From NCBI RefSeq assembly GCF_009834545.1, contig NZ_CP019427.1, positions 4,842,001 to 4,906,000 of the forward strand: a stretch of DNA of 64,000 bases, written 5' to 3'. The position numbers and the translations under genes are program-made. Origin of the DNA: Pseudomonas sp. S04 (GTDB lineage Bacteria > Pseudomonadota > Gammaproteobacteria > Pseudomonadales > Pseudomonadaceae). Numbering within the stretch: position 1 is the first letter of the stretch; each line of letters opens with the position of its first letter. Positions 43,672 to 52,642 of the stretch are shown piece after piece. The notes below the pieces were generated by a model. That model saw only the letters and a program-made list of their open reading frames with translations, ran no database searches and had not been told where the DNA came from.

Positions 43672-45099
43672 ATGCCCTCGCTGCCTCTTCGCTTGTCTGC
43701 ACTGCTACTGGCCCTGGGCCTGAGTGCCTGCGATGACGCCCCGCGGTTTACCGAGGCAGAACCCGGTGAAGCCCGCTCCGGGGGCGCGGCAACCGTGCGC
43801 AAGAGCGACCAGAACGCGTTTTCCCTGCCGTCGGCCAATCTCTCGCCGACAAGGCGGCTGGATTTCAGTGTCGGCAACAGCTTTTTCCGCAGCCCGTGGG
43901 TCACCGCCCCCTCGACGACCACCGCCCGTGACGGCCTGGGCCCGCTGTTCAATACCAACGGCTGCCAGAATTGCCACATCAAGGACGGTCGTGGCCACCC
44001 TCCGGCGCCGGATGCCGAGAACTCGGTCTCGATGCTGGTGCGCCTGTCGATTCCCGATGCGCCGGCCTACGCCAAGCTGATCGAGCAGGTCGGAGTAGTC
44101 CCCGAGCCGGTCTACGGTGGGCAGTTCCAGGACATGGCGGTCCCCGGTGTCACACCGGAAGGCAAGGTCCGGGTCGAATACACCCCGGTGGTTGTGCAAT
44201 TCAAGGACGGCAGCACCGTCGAACTGCGCAAACCCAGCCTGCAGATCAGCCAACTGGGCTACGGCCCGATGCACCCGGACACACGGTTTTCCGCGCGAGT
44301 GGCCCCGCCGATGATCGGCCTTGGCCTGCTGGAAGCCATCCCCGATGCGGCGATCCTGGCCAACGCCGACCCGCAGGACAACAACCGTGACGGCATCAAG
44401 GGCCGGCCGAACCTGGTCTGGGACGACGCGCAGCAAAAAACCGTGCTGGGGCGTTTTGGCTGGAAAGCCGGGCAACCGAACCTCAATCAACAAAATGTTC
44501 ACGCGTTTTCTGGTGATATGGGCCTGACCACCAGCCTCAGGCCTTTCGATGACTGCACCGCAACCCAGACCGACTGCTTGCACGCGCCCAACGGCAATGG
44601 CCCCGATGGCGAGCCGGAAGTCAGCGACAACATCCTGCGCCTGGTGCTGTTCTACAGCCGCAACCTCGGCGTACCGGCCCGCCGCGACGTCAACGATGCC
44701 CAGGTGCTGGCCGGCAAGAACCTGTTTTTCCAGGCCGGCTGCCAGTCGTGCCACACACCCAAATTCACCACCGCCGCCACTGCCGCCGAACCCGAGTTGG
44801 CCAATCAAGTGATTCGCCCCTACAGCGATCTGCTGCTGCATGACATGGGTGAAGGCCTGGCGGATAACCGTACCGAGTTCCAGGCCTCCGGTCGCGACTG
44901 GCGCACCCCGCCACTGTGGGGCATTGGCCTGACGCAGACGGTCAGCGGCCACACCCAGTTCCTGCATGACGGCCGCGCCCGCAACCTGCTCGAAGCCGTA
45001 CTCTGGCACGGTGGAGAGGCTTCAGCGGCGCAGCAACAGGTTTTAGCTTTCAGTGCCGAGCAGCGCGCGTCGCTGCTGGCCTTTTTGAATTCGCTTTGA
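43672..45099 (+). CDS. di-haem c-type cytochrome/oxidoreductase lipoprotein (DUF1111)
   Basis: A 475-residue exported protein. The leader LRLSALLLALGLSAC carries a lipobox (LSAC, about 15-18). Two haem-c attachment sites are CQNCH (98-102) and CQSCH (357-361), as in the thiol-oxidoreductase-like DUF1111 family. The C-terminal block TPPLWGIGLTQTVSGHTQFLHDGRARNLLEAVLWHGGEA is highly characteristic and resembles di-haem peroxidases. It is followed by a second imelysin and DUF1513; the trio probably forms a periplasmic redox/iron-handling unit. Confidence 0.9.
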   Translation: MPSLPLRLSALLLALGLSACDDAPRFTEAEPGEARSGGAATVRKSDQNAFSLPSANLSPTRRLDFSVGNSFFRSPWVTAPSTTTARDGLGPLFNTNGCQNCHIKDGRGHPPAPDAENSVSMLVRLSIPDAPAYAKLIEQVGVVPEPVYGGQFQDMAVPGVTPEGKVRVEYTPVVVQFKDGSTVELRKPSLQISQLGYGPMHPDTRFSARVAPPMIGLGLLEAIPDAAILANADPQDNNRDGIKGRPNLVWDDAQQKTVLGRFGWKAGQPNLNQQNVHAFSGDMGLTTSLRPFDDCTATQTDCLHAPNGNGPDGEPEVSDNILRLVLFYSRNLGVPARRDVNDAQVLAGKNLFFQAGCQSCHTPKFTTAATAAEPELANQVIRPYSDLLLHDMGEGLADNRTEFQASGRDWRTPPLWGIGLTQTVSGHTQFLHDGRARNLLEAVLWHGGEASAAQQQVLAFSAEQRASLLAFLNSL

Positions 45100-45144
45100 A
45101 CGCCTATCCCATTTGCTTTGCCCCATACACATAGGGAGCCCGAC

Positions 45145-46209
45145 ATGTTTCGTCCCAAGTTGTTGTTCACCAGCCTTGCCGCCCTCGCCCTCGGCGCCTG
45201 CGCGCCCCAGGACCCACAAGCGGTTACTTCGGCAGCCATCGCCAAGCAAGTGATCCTGCCGACCTACAGCCGTTGGGTCGACGCCGATCGCCAACTGGCG
45301 GTCAGCGCCCTGTCCTACTGCGAAGGCAAGTCTGACCTGGCCACCGCCCGCGCCGACTTCCTCCACGCCCAAAAAGCCTGGGCCGAACTGCAGCCGTTGC
45401 TGGTCGGTCCGCTGGCCGAGGGCAACCGCTCCTGGCAGATCCAGTTCTGGCCGGACAAGAAGAACCTGGTCGGACGCCAGGTCGAGCAATTGCTTAGCGC
45501 CCAGCCGCAGATCGATGCCGCGGCACTGGCTAAATCCAGCGTGGTGGTCCAGGGCCTGTCGGCCTATGAGTACATTCTGTTCGACGCCAAGAGCAACGTT
45601 GCCGACGCTGCGCAGAAAGCCCGCTACTGCCCGCTGCTGACCGCCATTGGCGAACGGCAGAAACTGCTGGCCGAAGAAATTCTCGCCAGCTGGAACAGCA
45701 CCGACGGCATGCTGGCGCAGATGACCAAGTTCCCCAACCAGCGGTACGCGGACTCCCACGAAGCCATCGCCGACCTGCTGCGCGCCCAAGTGACTGCGCT
45801 GGATACCCTGAAGAAAAAACTCGGCACGCCAATGGGCCGCCAGACCAAGGGCATTCCCCAACCGTTCCAGGCTGATGCCTGGCGTAGCCAGTCGTCGCTG
45901 CCTAGCCTGCGGGCCAGCCTCAGCGCCGCGCAAACCGTCTGGGTTGGTGTCGACAACAAAGGCCTGCGTGGCCTGTTGCCCGCCGAGCAAAAGCCGTTGG
46001 CAGACAAGATCGACGCCGCCTATGCCGCGTCGCTGAAGCTGTTCGACAGCAACCTGAGTTCGCTGACCGAAATGCTCGGTGACGATGCCGGCCGCCAGCA
46101 ACTCAACGATCTCTACGACAGCCTCAACGTCGTCCATCGCCTGCACGAAGGCGAACTGGCCAAGGCGCTGGGCATCCAACTGGGCTTCAACGCCAACGAC
46201 GGTGACTGA
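45145..46209 (+). CDS. second imelysin-family lipoprotein
   Basis: A 354-residue lipoprotein (signal with LGAC lipobox, about 13-16). It is the imelysin fold again, but the GxHxxE site reads GLSAYE (within VVVQGLSAYEYILF), losing the histidine; it is therefore divergent from the upstream IcmP-like protein and unlikely to be a metallopeptidase. The stop overlaps the first possible start of the DUF1513 gene, showing tight coupling. A binding or carrier role next to the di-haem protein is inferred. Confidence 0.87.
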   Translation: MFRPKLLFTSLAALALGACAPQDPQAVTSAAIAKQVILPTYSRWVDADRQLAVSALSYCEGKSDLATARADFLHAQKAWAELQPLLVGPLAEGNRSWQIQFWPDKKNLVGRQVEQLLSAQPQIDAAALAKSSVVVQGLSAYEYILFDAKSNVADAAQKARYCPLLTAIGERQKLLAEEILASWNSTDGMLAQMTKFPNQRYADSHEAIADLLRAQVTALDTLKKKLGTPMGRQTKGIPQPFQADAWRSQSSLPSLRASLSAAQTVWVGVDNKGLRGLLPAEQKPLADKIDAAYAASLKLFDSNLSSLTEMLGDDAGRQQLNDLYDSLNVVHRLHEGELAKALGIQLGFNANDGD

Positions 46210-46223
46210 TGAGGGTTAGCTCC

Positions 46224-47321
46224 ATGCTGCGACGCCAGGCTCTGACTTTCGGCAGTTTGTTGCTGGGCGCGGTGACGCTGGGCGGCTGGAAGCTGTTCAA
46301 GCAAACGGACCACGGCCCTTTGCTGCTTTCAGCCCGCGATGACAGCGACGGCAAGCACTACGCCGTCGGCTATCGGCTGGACGGCACTCGAGTGTTCGCC
46401 ACCGAAGTCGGCCAGCGCTGCCACGACATCATCAATCACCCCGAGCTGCCGATCGCCCTGTTCGTCGCCCGGCGACCGGGGACCGAAAGCTACCTGGTGG
46501 ACCTGCGCGACGGCAGGTTGCTGCAAACCGTGGTTTCGCAAGCGAACCGGCACTTCTACGGCCACGCGGTCATCCACAAGGATGGCGAGTGGCTGTACGC
46601 CACCGAAAACGACACCACCGACCCGGGCCGCGGCCTGCTCGGGGTGTACCGTTTCGAGGGCGAGCGCCTGGTGCACAGCGGCGAGATTTCCACTCACGGC
46701 ATCGGCCCGCACCAGGTCTCCTGGATGCCCGACGGTGAAACCCTGGTGGTGGCCAACGGCGGGATTCGCACCGAGGCCGAAAGCCGGGTCGAAATGAACC
46801 TCGACGCCATGGCACCCAGCCTGGTGCTGATGCAGCGCGACGGCACCCTGCTGAGCAAGGAAACCCTGGCCCAGCAGATGAACAGCGTGCGGCATATGGG
46901 CATCGCCAGCGATGGCACCATCGTCACTGGCCAGCAATTCATGGGCGCCGCCCACGAGTCGTCCGAGCTGCTGGCCATCAAGCGTCCCGGCCAGCCCTTC
47001 GTCGCCTTCCCGGTCGATGAGCACCAGTTGCAAGCCATGGGGCACTACACCGCCAGTGTCGCGGTCCACAGTGAACTGCGCCTGGTGGCGTTGACCGCGC
47101 CACGGGGCAACCGCTTTTTCATCTGGGACCTGGACAGCGGCGAAGTGCAGCTTGATGCCCCGCTGCCCGATTGCGCCGGGGTCGGCGCGGTGGCCGATGG
47201 TTTTGTCGTGACCTCGGGCCAGGGTCGTTGCCGTTTTTATGATTGCCGCAAGGCACCGCTGATGGCCCAGCCCCTGGAATTGCCGGCAGGGCTCTGGGAC
47301 AACCATTTGCATTTGGTCTGA
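46224..47321 (+). CDS. DUF1513 periplasmic protein, beta-propeller-like
   Basis: About 365 residues. The N terminus (MLRRQALTFGSLLLGAVTLGGW) is Tat-like with RR. The rest shows repeated propeller-blade patterns such as YLVDLRDGRLL, GVYRFEGERLVHSGEI and RFFIWDLDSGEV, with HGIGPHQVSWMPDGETLVVANGG typical of DUF1513. ATG at 46224 has GAGGG at eight bases; an earlier ATG at 46209 overlaps the upstream stop. Function unknown; co-occurrence with imelysin and di-haem genes links it to iron handling. Confidence 0.88.
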   Translation: MLRRQALTFGSLLLGAVTLGGWKLFKQTDHGPLLLSARDDSDGKHYAVGYRLDGTRVFATEVGQRCHDIINHPELPIALFVARRPGTESYLVDLRDGRLLQTVVSQANRHFYGHAVIHKDGEWLYATENDTTDPGRGLLGVYRFEGERLVHSGEISTHGIGPHQVSWMPDGETLVVANGGIRTEAESRVEMNLDAMAPSLVLMQRDGTLLSKETLAQQMNSVRHMGIASDGTIVTGQQFMGAAHESSELLAIKRPGQPFVAFPVDEHQLQAMGHYTASVAVHSELRLVALTAPRGNRFFIWDLDSGEVQLDAPLPDCAGVGAVADGFVVTSGQGRCRFYDCRKAPLMAQPLELPAGLWDNHLHLV

Positions 47322-47423
47322 TGCCTACAGCGGTCAGGGCTGACCCGACACATATGGAATCACAGGCACACAGGGAGTAATGTGCCGCCTGTCTCGCCTG
47401 ATTTTTTTCCAAGGAAGTGGAAT

Positions 47424-48575
47424 ATGCTGCGTCGCCGCATGCTGATCATGTTGGGGGTTGTGCTGTTGATCGTGCTGATGCTGGGGGGCTACAAGGCCTT
47501 CTCCATCTATCAGATGATCCAGACCTTCGCTGCGCCAAAGCCGCCGGAGAGCGTCGCCGTGGCCAGCGCCAGCGAACGTCCCTGGCAGGTTCGCCTGCCC
47601 ACCGTGGGCACCCTCAAGGCGCTGCAGGGGGTCGACCTGAGCCTGGAGGTCGCCGGTACCGTTACCGACGTGCAGTTCCAGTCCGGGCAACAGGTCAAGG
47701 TCGGGCAGCCGCTCATCCAGCTCGACAGCGCCGTCGAAAGCGCCCTGCTGGAGACCGCCAAGGCCGACCTCGGCCTGGCGCAACTGGACTACGGCCGCGG
47801 CAGCCAACTGGTGGGCAGCAGCGCCATTTCCAAGGGCGAGTTCGACCGCCTCAGCGCACAACTGGCCAAGAACAAGGCCACGGTCAATCAACTCAAGGCC
47901 TCGCTGGCGAAAAAGCACATTGTCGCGCCCTTCAGCGGCACCATCGGCATTCGCCAGGTCGACGTCGGCGACTATCTCGCCAGCGGCACGGTGATCGCCA
48001 CCCTGCAAGACCTCAGCAGCCTGTATGTGGACTTCTACGTACCGGAACAGGTGCTGCCGAAGATCGCCAAGGGCCAGCCGGTCAACGTTGGCGTCTCCGC
48101 CTACACCGGACAGACCTTCCCCGGCACCATCAGCGCCATCAACCCCAAGGTCGAGAACAGCACCCGTAACGTATTGGTGCGCGCCACCCTGGCCAACCCC
48201 GACGGCAAGTTGCTACCGGGCATGTTCGCCAGCCTGCAGGTGCTGATGCCGGACCCAGAGGCAAAAATCGTGGTCCCGGAAAGTGCAGTGACCTACACCC
48301 TGTATGGCAACTCGCTGTACGTCGTCGCGCAGAAAAAGGACGCCGAGGGCAATCTCGAAAAAGACCACGAGGACCAGCCAGTGCTGGTCGCCGAACGGCG
48401 GTTCATCGAAACCGGCGAACGCCGGGATGGCCTGGTTCTGATCAACAAAGGCGTGAAGGACGGCGAGCAGGTCATCAGCGCCGGGCAGATCAAACTCGAA
48501 AACGGCATGCACATCGTCATCAGCCCGGACAAAAACCTGCCGGCCGAACAGAACAGCCAGCCACGCGCTGACTGA
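47424..48575 (+). CDS. mexV: RND efflux membrane-fusion protein, MexV-like
   Basis: A 383-residue periplasmic adaptor anchored by an N-terminal helix (LIMLGVVLLIVLMLGG). It has lipoyl half-motifs VDLSLEVAGTVTDV and KKHIVAPFSGTIGIRQVDVGDYL, and a barrel domain with YVDFYVPEQVL. AAGGAAG precedes the ATG. It is 13 bp ahead of the pump gene. Neighbourhood equals mexVW of P. aeruginosa; as there, no outer-membrane channel gene is adjacent, so an unlinked OprM-type protein is expected. Confidence 0.88.
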   Translation: MLRRRMLIMLGVVLLIVLMLGGYKAFSIYQMIQTFAAPKPPESVAVASASERPWQVRLPTVGTLKALQGVDLSLEVAGTVTDVQFQSGQQVKVGQPLIQLDSAVESALLETAKADLGLAQLDYGRGSQLVGSSAISKGEFDRLSAQLAKNKATVNQLKASLAKKHIVAPFSGTIGIRQVDVGDYLASGTVIATLQDLSSLYVDFYVPEQVLPKIAKGQPVNVGVSAYTGQTFPGTISAINPKVENSTRNVLVRATLANPDGKLLPGMFASLQVLMPDPEAKIVVPESAVTYTLYGNSLYVVAQKKDAEGNLEKDHEDQPVLVAERRFIETGERRDGLVLINKGVKDGEQVISAGQIKLENGMHIVISPDKNLPAEQNSQPRAD

Positions 48576-48588
48576 TCAAGGAATCCCC

Positions 48589-51500
48589 ATGGCTTTTACC
48601 GACCCGTTCATCCGTCGCCCGGTGCTCGCTACCGTGGTCAGCCTGTTGATCGTGCTGCTGGGCTTCCAGGCCTGGAGCAAGCTGCCGCTGCGCCAGTATC
48701 CCCAGATGGAGAACGCGCTGATCACGGTCACCACGGCGTACCCCGGGGCCAACGCCGAGACCATCCAGGGCTACATCACCCAGCCCCTGCAACAGAGCCT
48801 GGCCAGTGCCGAAGGCATCGACTACATGACCTCGGTCAGCCGCCAGAACTTCTCGGTGATCTCGATCTACGCGCGCATCGGTTCCAACAGCGACCGGTTG
48901 TTCACCGAGTTGCTGGCCAAGGCCAACGAGGTCAAGAACAAGCTGCCTCAAGACGCCGAAGACCCGGTGCTGAGCAAGGAGGCGGCGGACGCCTCGGTGC
49001 TGATGTACATCAGCTTCTTCAGCAAGGAGTTGAATAACCCGCAGATCACCGACTACCTGTCGCGCGTGATCCAGCCCAAGCTCGCGACCCTGCCCGGCAT
49101 GGCTGAAGCCGAGATCCTCGGCAACCAGGTCTTTGCCATGCGCCTGTGGCTGGACCCGGTCAAGCTTGCCGGTTTTGGCCTGAGCGCCAGCGACGTGACC
49201 AGCGCGGTGCGCCAGTACAACTTTCTGTCGGCCGCCGGTGAGGTCAAGGGCGAGTACGTGGTCACCAGCGTCAACGCCAACACCGAACTGAAAACCGCCG
49301 AAGCCTTCGGCCAGATCCCGCTGAAAGTCGATGGCGACAGCCGGGTGCTGCTCAGCGACGTGGCCCGCGTGGAAATGGGCGCGGAGAACTACGACACCAT
49401 CAGTTCGTTCGGCGGTACGCCCTCGGTGTACATCGGGATCAAGCCAACACCCGGGGCCAACCCGCTGGACGTGATCAAGGAAGTGCGCAAGCTGATGCCG
49501 GAGCTGGAGTCCCAGCTACCGCCCAACCTCAAGGCGGAAATCGCCTACGACGCCACGCTGTTTATCCAGGCTTCGATCGACGAGGTGGTGAAAACCCTGT
49601 TCGAAGCCGTGCTGATCGTGATTGTCGTGGTGTTCCTGTTCCTCGGCGCCTTGCGTTCGGTGGTGATCCCGGTGGTGACCATTCCGCTGTCGATGATCGG
49701 CGTGATGTTCTTCATGCAACTGATGGGCTACTCGATCAACCTGCTGACCCTGCTGGCCATGGTGCTGGCCATCGGCCTGGTGGTGGATGACGCCATCGTC
49801 GTGGTGGAGAACATCCACCGCCATATCGAGGAAGGCAAGACTCCGCTGGACGCTGCGCTCGAAGGCGCGCGGGAAATCGCCATGCCGGTGGTCTCGATGA
49901 CCATCACCCTGGCCGCCGTGTATGCGCCGATCGGTTTCCTGACGGGTCTGACCGGGGCGCTGTTCAAGGAGTTCGCCCTGACCCTGGCGGGCGCCGTGGT
50001 GATCTCCGGCATCGTCGCCCTGACCCTGTCGCCCATGATGTGCGCCCTGCTCCTGCGCCACGACCCGAACCCGTCCGGCCTGGCCCACCGCCTCGACCAG
50101 TTGTTCGACAGGCTCAAGCGGCGTTACCAGAGCATGTTGCACGGCACCCTCAACACCCGGCCGGTGGTGCTGGTGTTCGCGGTGATCGTGCTGTGCCTGA
50201 TTCCGGTGTTGCTCAAGTTCAGCAAGTCGGAACTGGCGCCGGACGAAGACCAGGGCATCATTTTCATGATGGCCAATGCCCCGCAGCCAACCAACCTCGA
50301 GTATCTGAATTCCTATACCGACGAATTCATCACCATTTTCAAAGAGTTCCCCGAGTACTACTCCTCCTTCCAGATCAACGGCTTCAACGGCGTGCAATCG
50401 GGGATCGGCGGCTTCCTGCTCAAGCCATGGAACGAGCGCAGTCGGACCCAGATGGAGATCCTGCCGGAGGTCCAGAGCAAGCTGTCACGCATCCCCGGGC
50501 TGCAGATCTTCGGTTTTAACCTGCCCTCGCTGCCTGGCACCGGGGAAGGCTTGCCCTTCCAGTTCGTGATCAACACCGCCAATGACTACGAGTCGCTGCT
50601 GGCGGTGGTCGACCGGGTGAAAAAACGCGCGCTGGAGTCCGGCAAGTTCGCCTTCGTCGATATCGACCTGGCCTTCGACAAGCCGGAAGTGGTGGTCGAC
50701 ATCGACCGCGCCAAGGCCGCCCAGATGGGCGTGTCCATGCTCGACCTGGGCACGACCTTGGCGACCTTGCTGGCCGAGGCTGAAATCAACCGGTTCACCA
50801 TCGAAGGTCGCAGCTACAAGGTGATCGCCCAAGTGGAGCGAGCCTATCGCGACAACCCGGACTGGCTGAACAACTATTACGTGAAGAATGCCCAGGGCGA
50901 ACTGCTTGCCCTGTCGACCCTGATCACGGTCAAGGACCGGGCCCGTCCGCGGCAACTGAACCAGTTCCAGCAACTGAACTCGGCGATCCTCTCGGGCTTC
51001 CCGGTGGTCAGCATGGGCGAGGCGATTGAAACCGTGCACCAGATCGCCCTGGAAGAAGCGCCGCCGGGCTATGCCTTCGATTACGCCGGCGCCTCCCGCC
51101 AGTTCGTGCAGGAAGGCAGCGCATTGTGGGTAACCTTTGCCCTGGCGCTGGCGATCATTTTCCTGGTGCTGGCTGCACAGTTCGAGAGCTTCCGCGATCC
51201 GCTGGTGATCCTGGTGACCGTGCCGCTGTCGATTTGCGGCGCGTTGATCCCGCTGTTCCTGGGCTGGTCGAGCATGAACATCTATACCCAGGTGGGGCTG
51301 GTGACCCTGATCGGACTGATCAGCAAGCACGGGATCCTGATCGTCGAATTTGCCAACCAATTGCGCAAGGACAAGGGCCTGTCACCACGCGAGGCGGTCG
51401 AGGAAGCCGCCGCCATCCGCCTGCGTCCGGTACTGATGACCACCGCGGCCATGGTGTTCGGCATGCTGCCGTTGATCATTGCCACAGGTGCAGGGGCCGT

Positions 51501-51627
51501 CAGCCGGTTTGATATCGGCATGGTGATTGCCACCGGGATGTCCATCGGCACCCTGTTCACCCTGTTCGTGCTGCCCTGCGTCTACACCCTGCTGGCCAAA
51601 CCGGACAAGGCACCCGAACCCACGTGA
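48589..51627 (+). CDS. mexW: RND multidrug efflux pump, MexW-like
   Basis: A 1012-residue inner-membrane proton-driven exporter, usual HAE1 length, with twelve helices and two large periplasmic loops. It begins FTDPFIRRPVLATVVSLLIVLLG. The proton-relay aspartates are in LAIGLVVDDAIVVVENIHRH (TM4, about 400). The end is complete with FDIGMVIATGMSIGTLFTLFVLPCVYTLLA. Encoded right after the adaptor and ahead of a strong terminator. Confidence 0.92.
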   Translation: MAFTDPFIRRPVLATVVSLLIVLLGFQAWSKLPLRQYPQMENALITVTTAYPGANAETIQGYITQPLQQSLASAEGIDYMTSVSRQNFSVISIYARIGSNSDRLFTELLAKANEVKNKLPQDAEDPVLSKEAADASVLMYISFFSKELNNPQITDYLSRVIQPKLATLPGMAEAEILGNQVFAMRLWLDPVKLAGFGLSASDVTSAVRQYNFLSAAGEVKGEYVVTSVNANTELKTAEAFGQIPLKVDGDSRVLLSDVARVEMGAENYDTISSFGGTPSVYIGIKPTPGANPLDVIKEVRKLMPELESQLPPNLKAEIAYDATLFIQASIDEVVKTLFEAVLIVIVVVFLFLGALRSVVIPVVTIPLSMIGVMFFMQLMGYSINLLTLLAMVLAIGLVVDDAIVVVENIHRHIEEGKTPLDAALEGAREIAMPVVSMTITLAAVYAPIGFLTGLTGALFKEFALTLAGAVVISGIVALTLSPMMCALLLRHDPNPSGLAHRLDQLFDRLKRRYQSMLHGTLNTRPVVLVFAVIVLCLIPVLLKFSKSELAPDEDQGIIFMMANAPQPTNLEYLNSYTDEFITIFKEFPEYYSSFQINGFNGVQSGIGGFLLKPWNERSRTQMEILPEVQSKLSRIPGLQIFGFNLPSLPGTGEGLPFQFVINTANDYESLLAVVDRVKKRALESGKFAFVDIDLAFDKPEVVVDIDRAKAAQMGVSMLDLGTTLATLLAEAEINRFTIEGRSYKVIAQVERAYRDNPDWLNNYYVKNAQGELLALSTLITVKDRARPRQLNQFQQLNSAILSGFPVVSMGEAIETVHQIALEEAPPGYAFDYAGASRQFVQEGSALWVTFALALAIIFLVLAAQFESFRDPLVILVTVPLSICGALIPLFLGWSSMNIYTQVGLVTLIGLISKHGILIVEFANQLRKDKGLSPREAVEEAAAIRLRPVLMTTAAMVFGMLPLIIATGAGAVSRFDIGMVIATGMSIGTLFTLFVLPCVYTLLAKPDKAPEPT

Positions 51628-51646
51628 TCGGGAATCAGACACGCAT

Positions 51647-51676
51647 AAAAAAGGCCTCGCAATTGCGAGGCCTTTT
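51647..51676. terminator. terminator after mexW (bidirectional)
   Basis: AAAAAAGGCCTCGCAATTGCGAGGCCTTTT, 20 bp after the pump stop and downstream of the convergent small secreted gene. Confidence 0.9.
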
Positions 51677-51694
51677 ATTTGGGCTTCATCGTTT

Positions 51695-51922
51695 TCAACT
51701 TTGCGGTCTCATTCCCTGGGCCATGCCGAACATGAACAACAGCAGATCATTATCGGGATGGACTGCCGCGGTGGCTTTCGCCACCCGTGGCAATGGGCAA
51801 TGCGCGTCACCATGCGCAGCACTGAGGACCTGCGTGCGGGGCTGCTCCCAAGCCGCCACCGCCAATGAAGCAACTGCCAAGGCTCCTATTAGAAACAAAC
51901 CTCGAGCAATTTCTAGTTTCAT
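51695..51922 (-). CDS. small secreted protein (75 aa)
   Basis: A Sec signal peptide (about 1-23, FLIGALAVASLAVA) precedes a short mature peptide with one cysteine and the tail LLLFMFGMAQGMRPQ. AAAGG lies nine bases ahead of the ATG; the start is two bases after the inaA stop, so it is the third gene of the methyltransferase-inaA unit. No domain recognised. Confidence 0.65.
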   Translation of the reverse strand: MKLEIARGLFLIGALAVASLAVAAWEQPRTQVLSAAHGDAHCPLPRVAKATAAVHPDNDLLLFMFGMAQGMRPQS

Positions 51923-51924
51923 CG

Positions 51925-52638
51925 CTATAAACCTTTGATAGCGCTGCCAAACGCCGTCTTATAAAAATAGACGAGTTTGTCCCAATCTGCCGCGTTCCAC
52001 GACGAGTGGCGACGCAACTGCTTCATGTCGTGAGCCGCCGCCTGGGTGCTCAACAGACGCTGTCGGCACTTCTCCAGATCCAGCAGTGCGATCTCGGCCT
52101 TGGCCGTTGGCCCCTCACCGGTCACCCGGACAAAAATGTGCTTGATGTACAAGCAGCTGTGTTGCCAACGCCCCTTGTGCATGCGCGCCAGGTTCTGCGC
52201 GAGGTCCTGCAGAACCTGCTCATGGAAGGCCTCGCCGTGACGTTCGCGACCGCCACTGGCGTACCAGTCTTCGATCTCGACAAAGCCGTCCAGTGACTGA
52301 GTCACCAGCAGCGCTCGCCACTGATGCACCGGATCGCGCTGCGCACCACAGAAGACGATCTGCGGTACCCGCACGTTGAGTTTGTGCAGCCCCGTCAGCG
52401 CATCCAACTCGCGCAGCACAGTTGGGCGCCCGAAAGGGTGCAACCAGCTACGGTAGATATGCCCGGTCTGGCGCTTGGCATACAGCAGTTGGCCATTAGG
52501 TGCATGGATACGTTGGACGCCACTTTCCCCGCCACGCCGGACGTTGGGTTCTTCTACCCATTCGCCACGCTGGCTCCAGAAGTAATCAAAGCGATCTTCA
52601 GGCGCGTCCTGCGCATCCGAAACCTGTTGAACTGCCAT
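51925..52638 (-). CDS. inaA: InaA-type lipopolysaccharide-kinase-fold protein
   Basis: A 237-residue protein of the Kdo/WaaP-InaA kinase family. Family-like blocks are LYAKRQTGHIYRSWLHPFGRPTVLRELDAL, HKGRWQHSCLYIKHIFV in the position of the catalytic loop (with histidine, not the classical D), and IALLDLEKCRQR for the metal-binding DFG-like step. The acid-inducible inaA of E. coli is a relative. MAVQQV at 52638 is four bases after the methyltransferase stop. An envelope lipid or LPS-modifying role is inferred. Confidence 0.87.
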   Translation of the reverse strand: MAVQQVSDAQDAPEDRFDYFWSQRGEWVEEPNVRRGGESGVQRIHAPNGQLLYAKRQTGHIYRSWLHPFGRPTVLRELDALTGLHKLNVRVPQIVFCGAQRDPVHQWRALLVTQSLDGFVEIEDWYASGGRERHGEAFHEQVLQDLAQNLARMHKGRWQHSCLYIKHIFVRVTGEGPTAKAEIALLDLEKCRQRLLSTQAAAHDMKQLRRHSSWNAADWDKLVYFYKTAFGSAIKGL

Positions 52639-52642
52639 GCTG

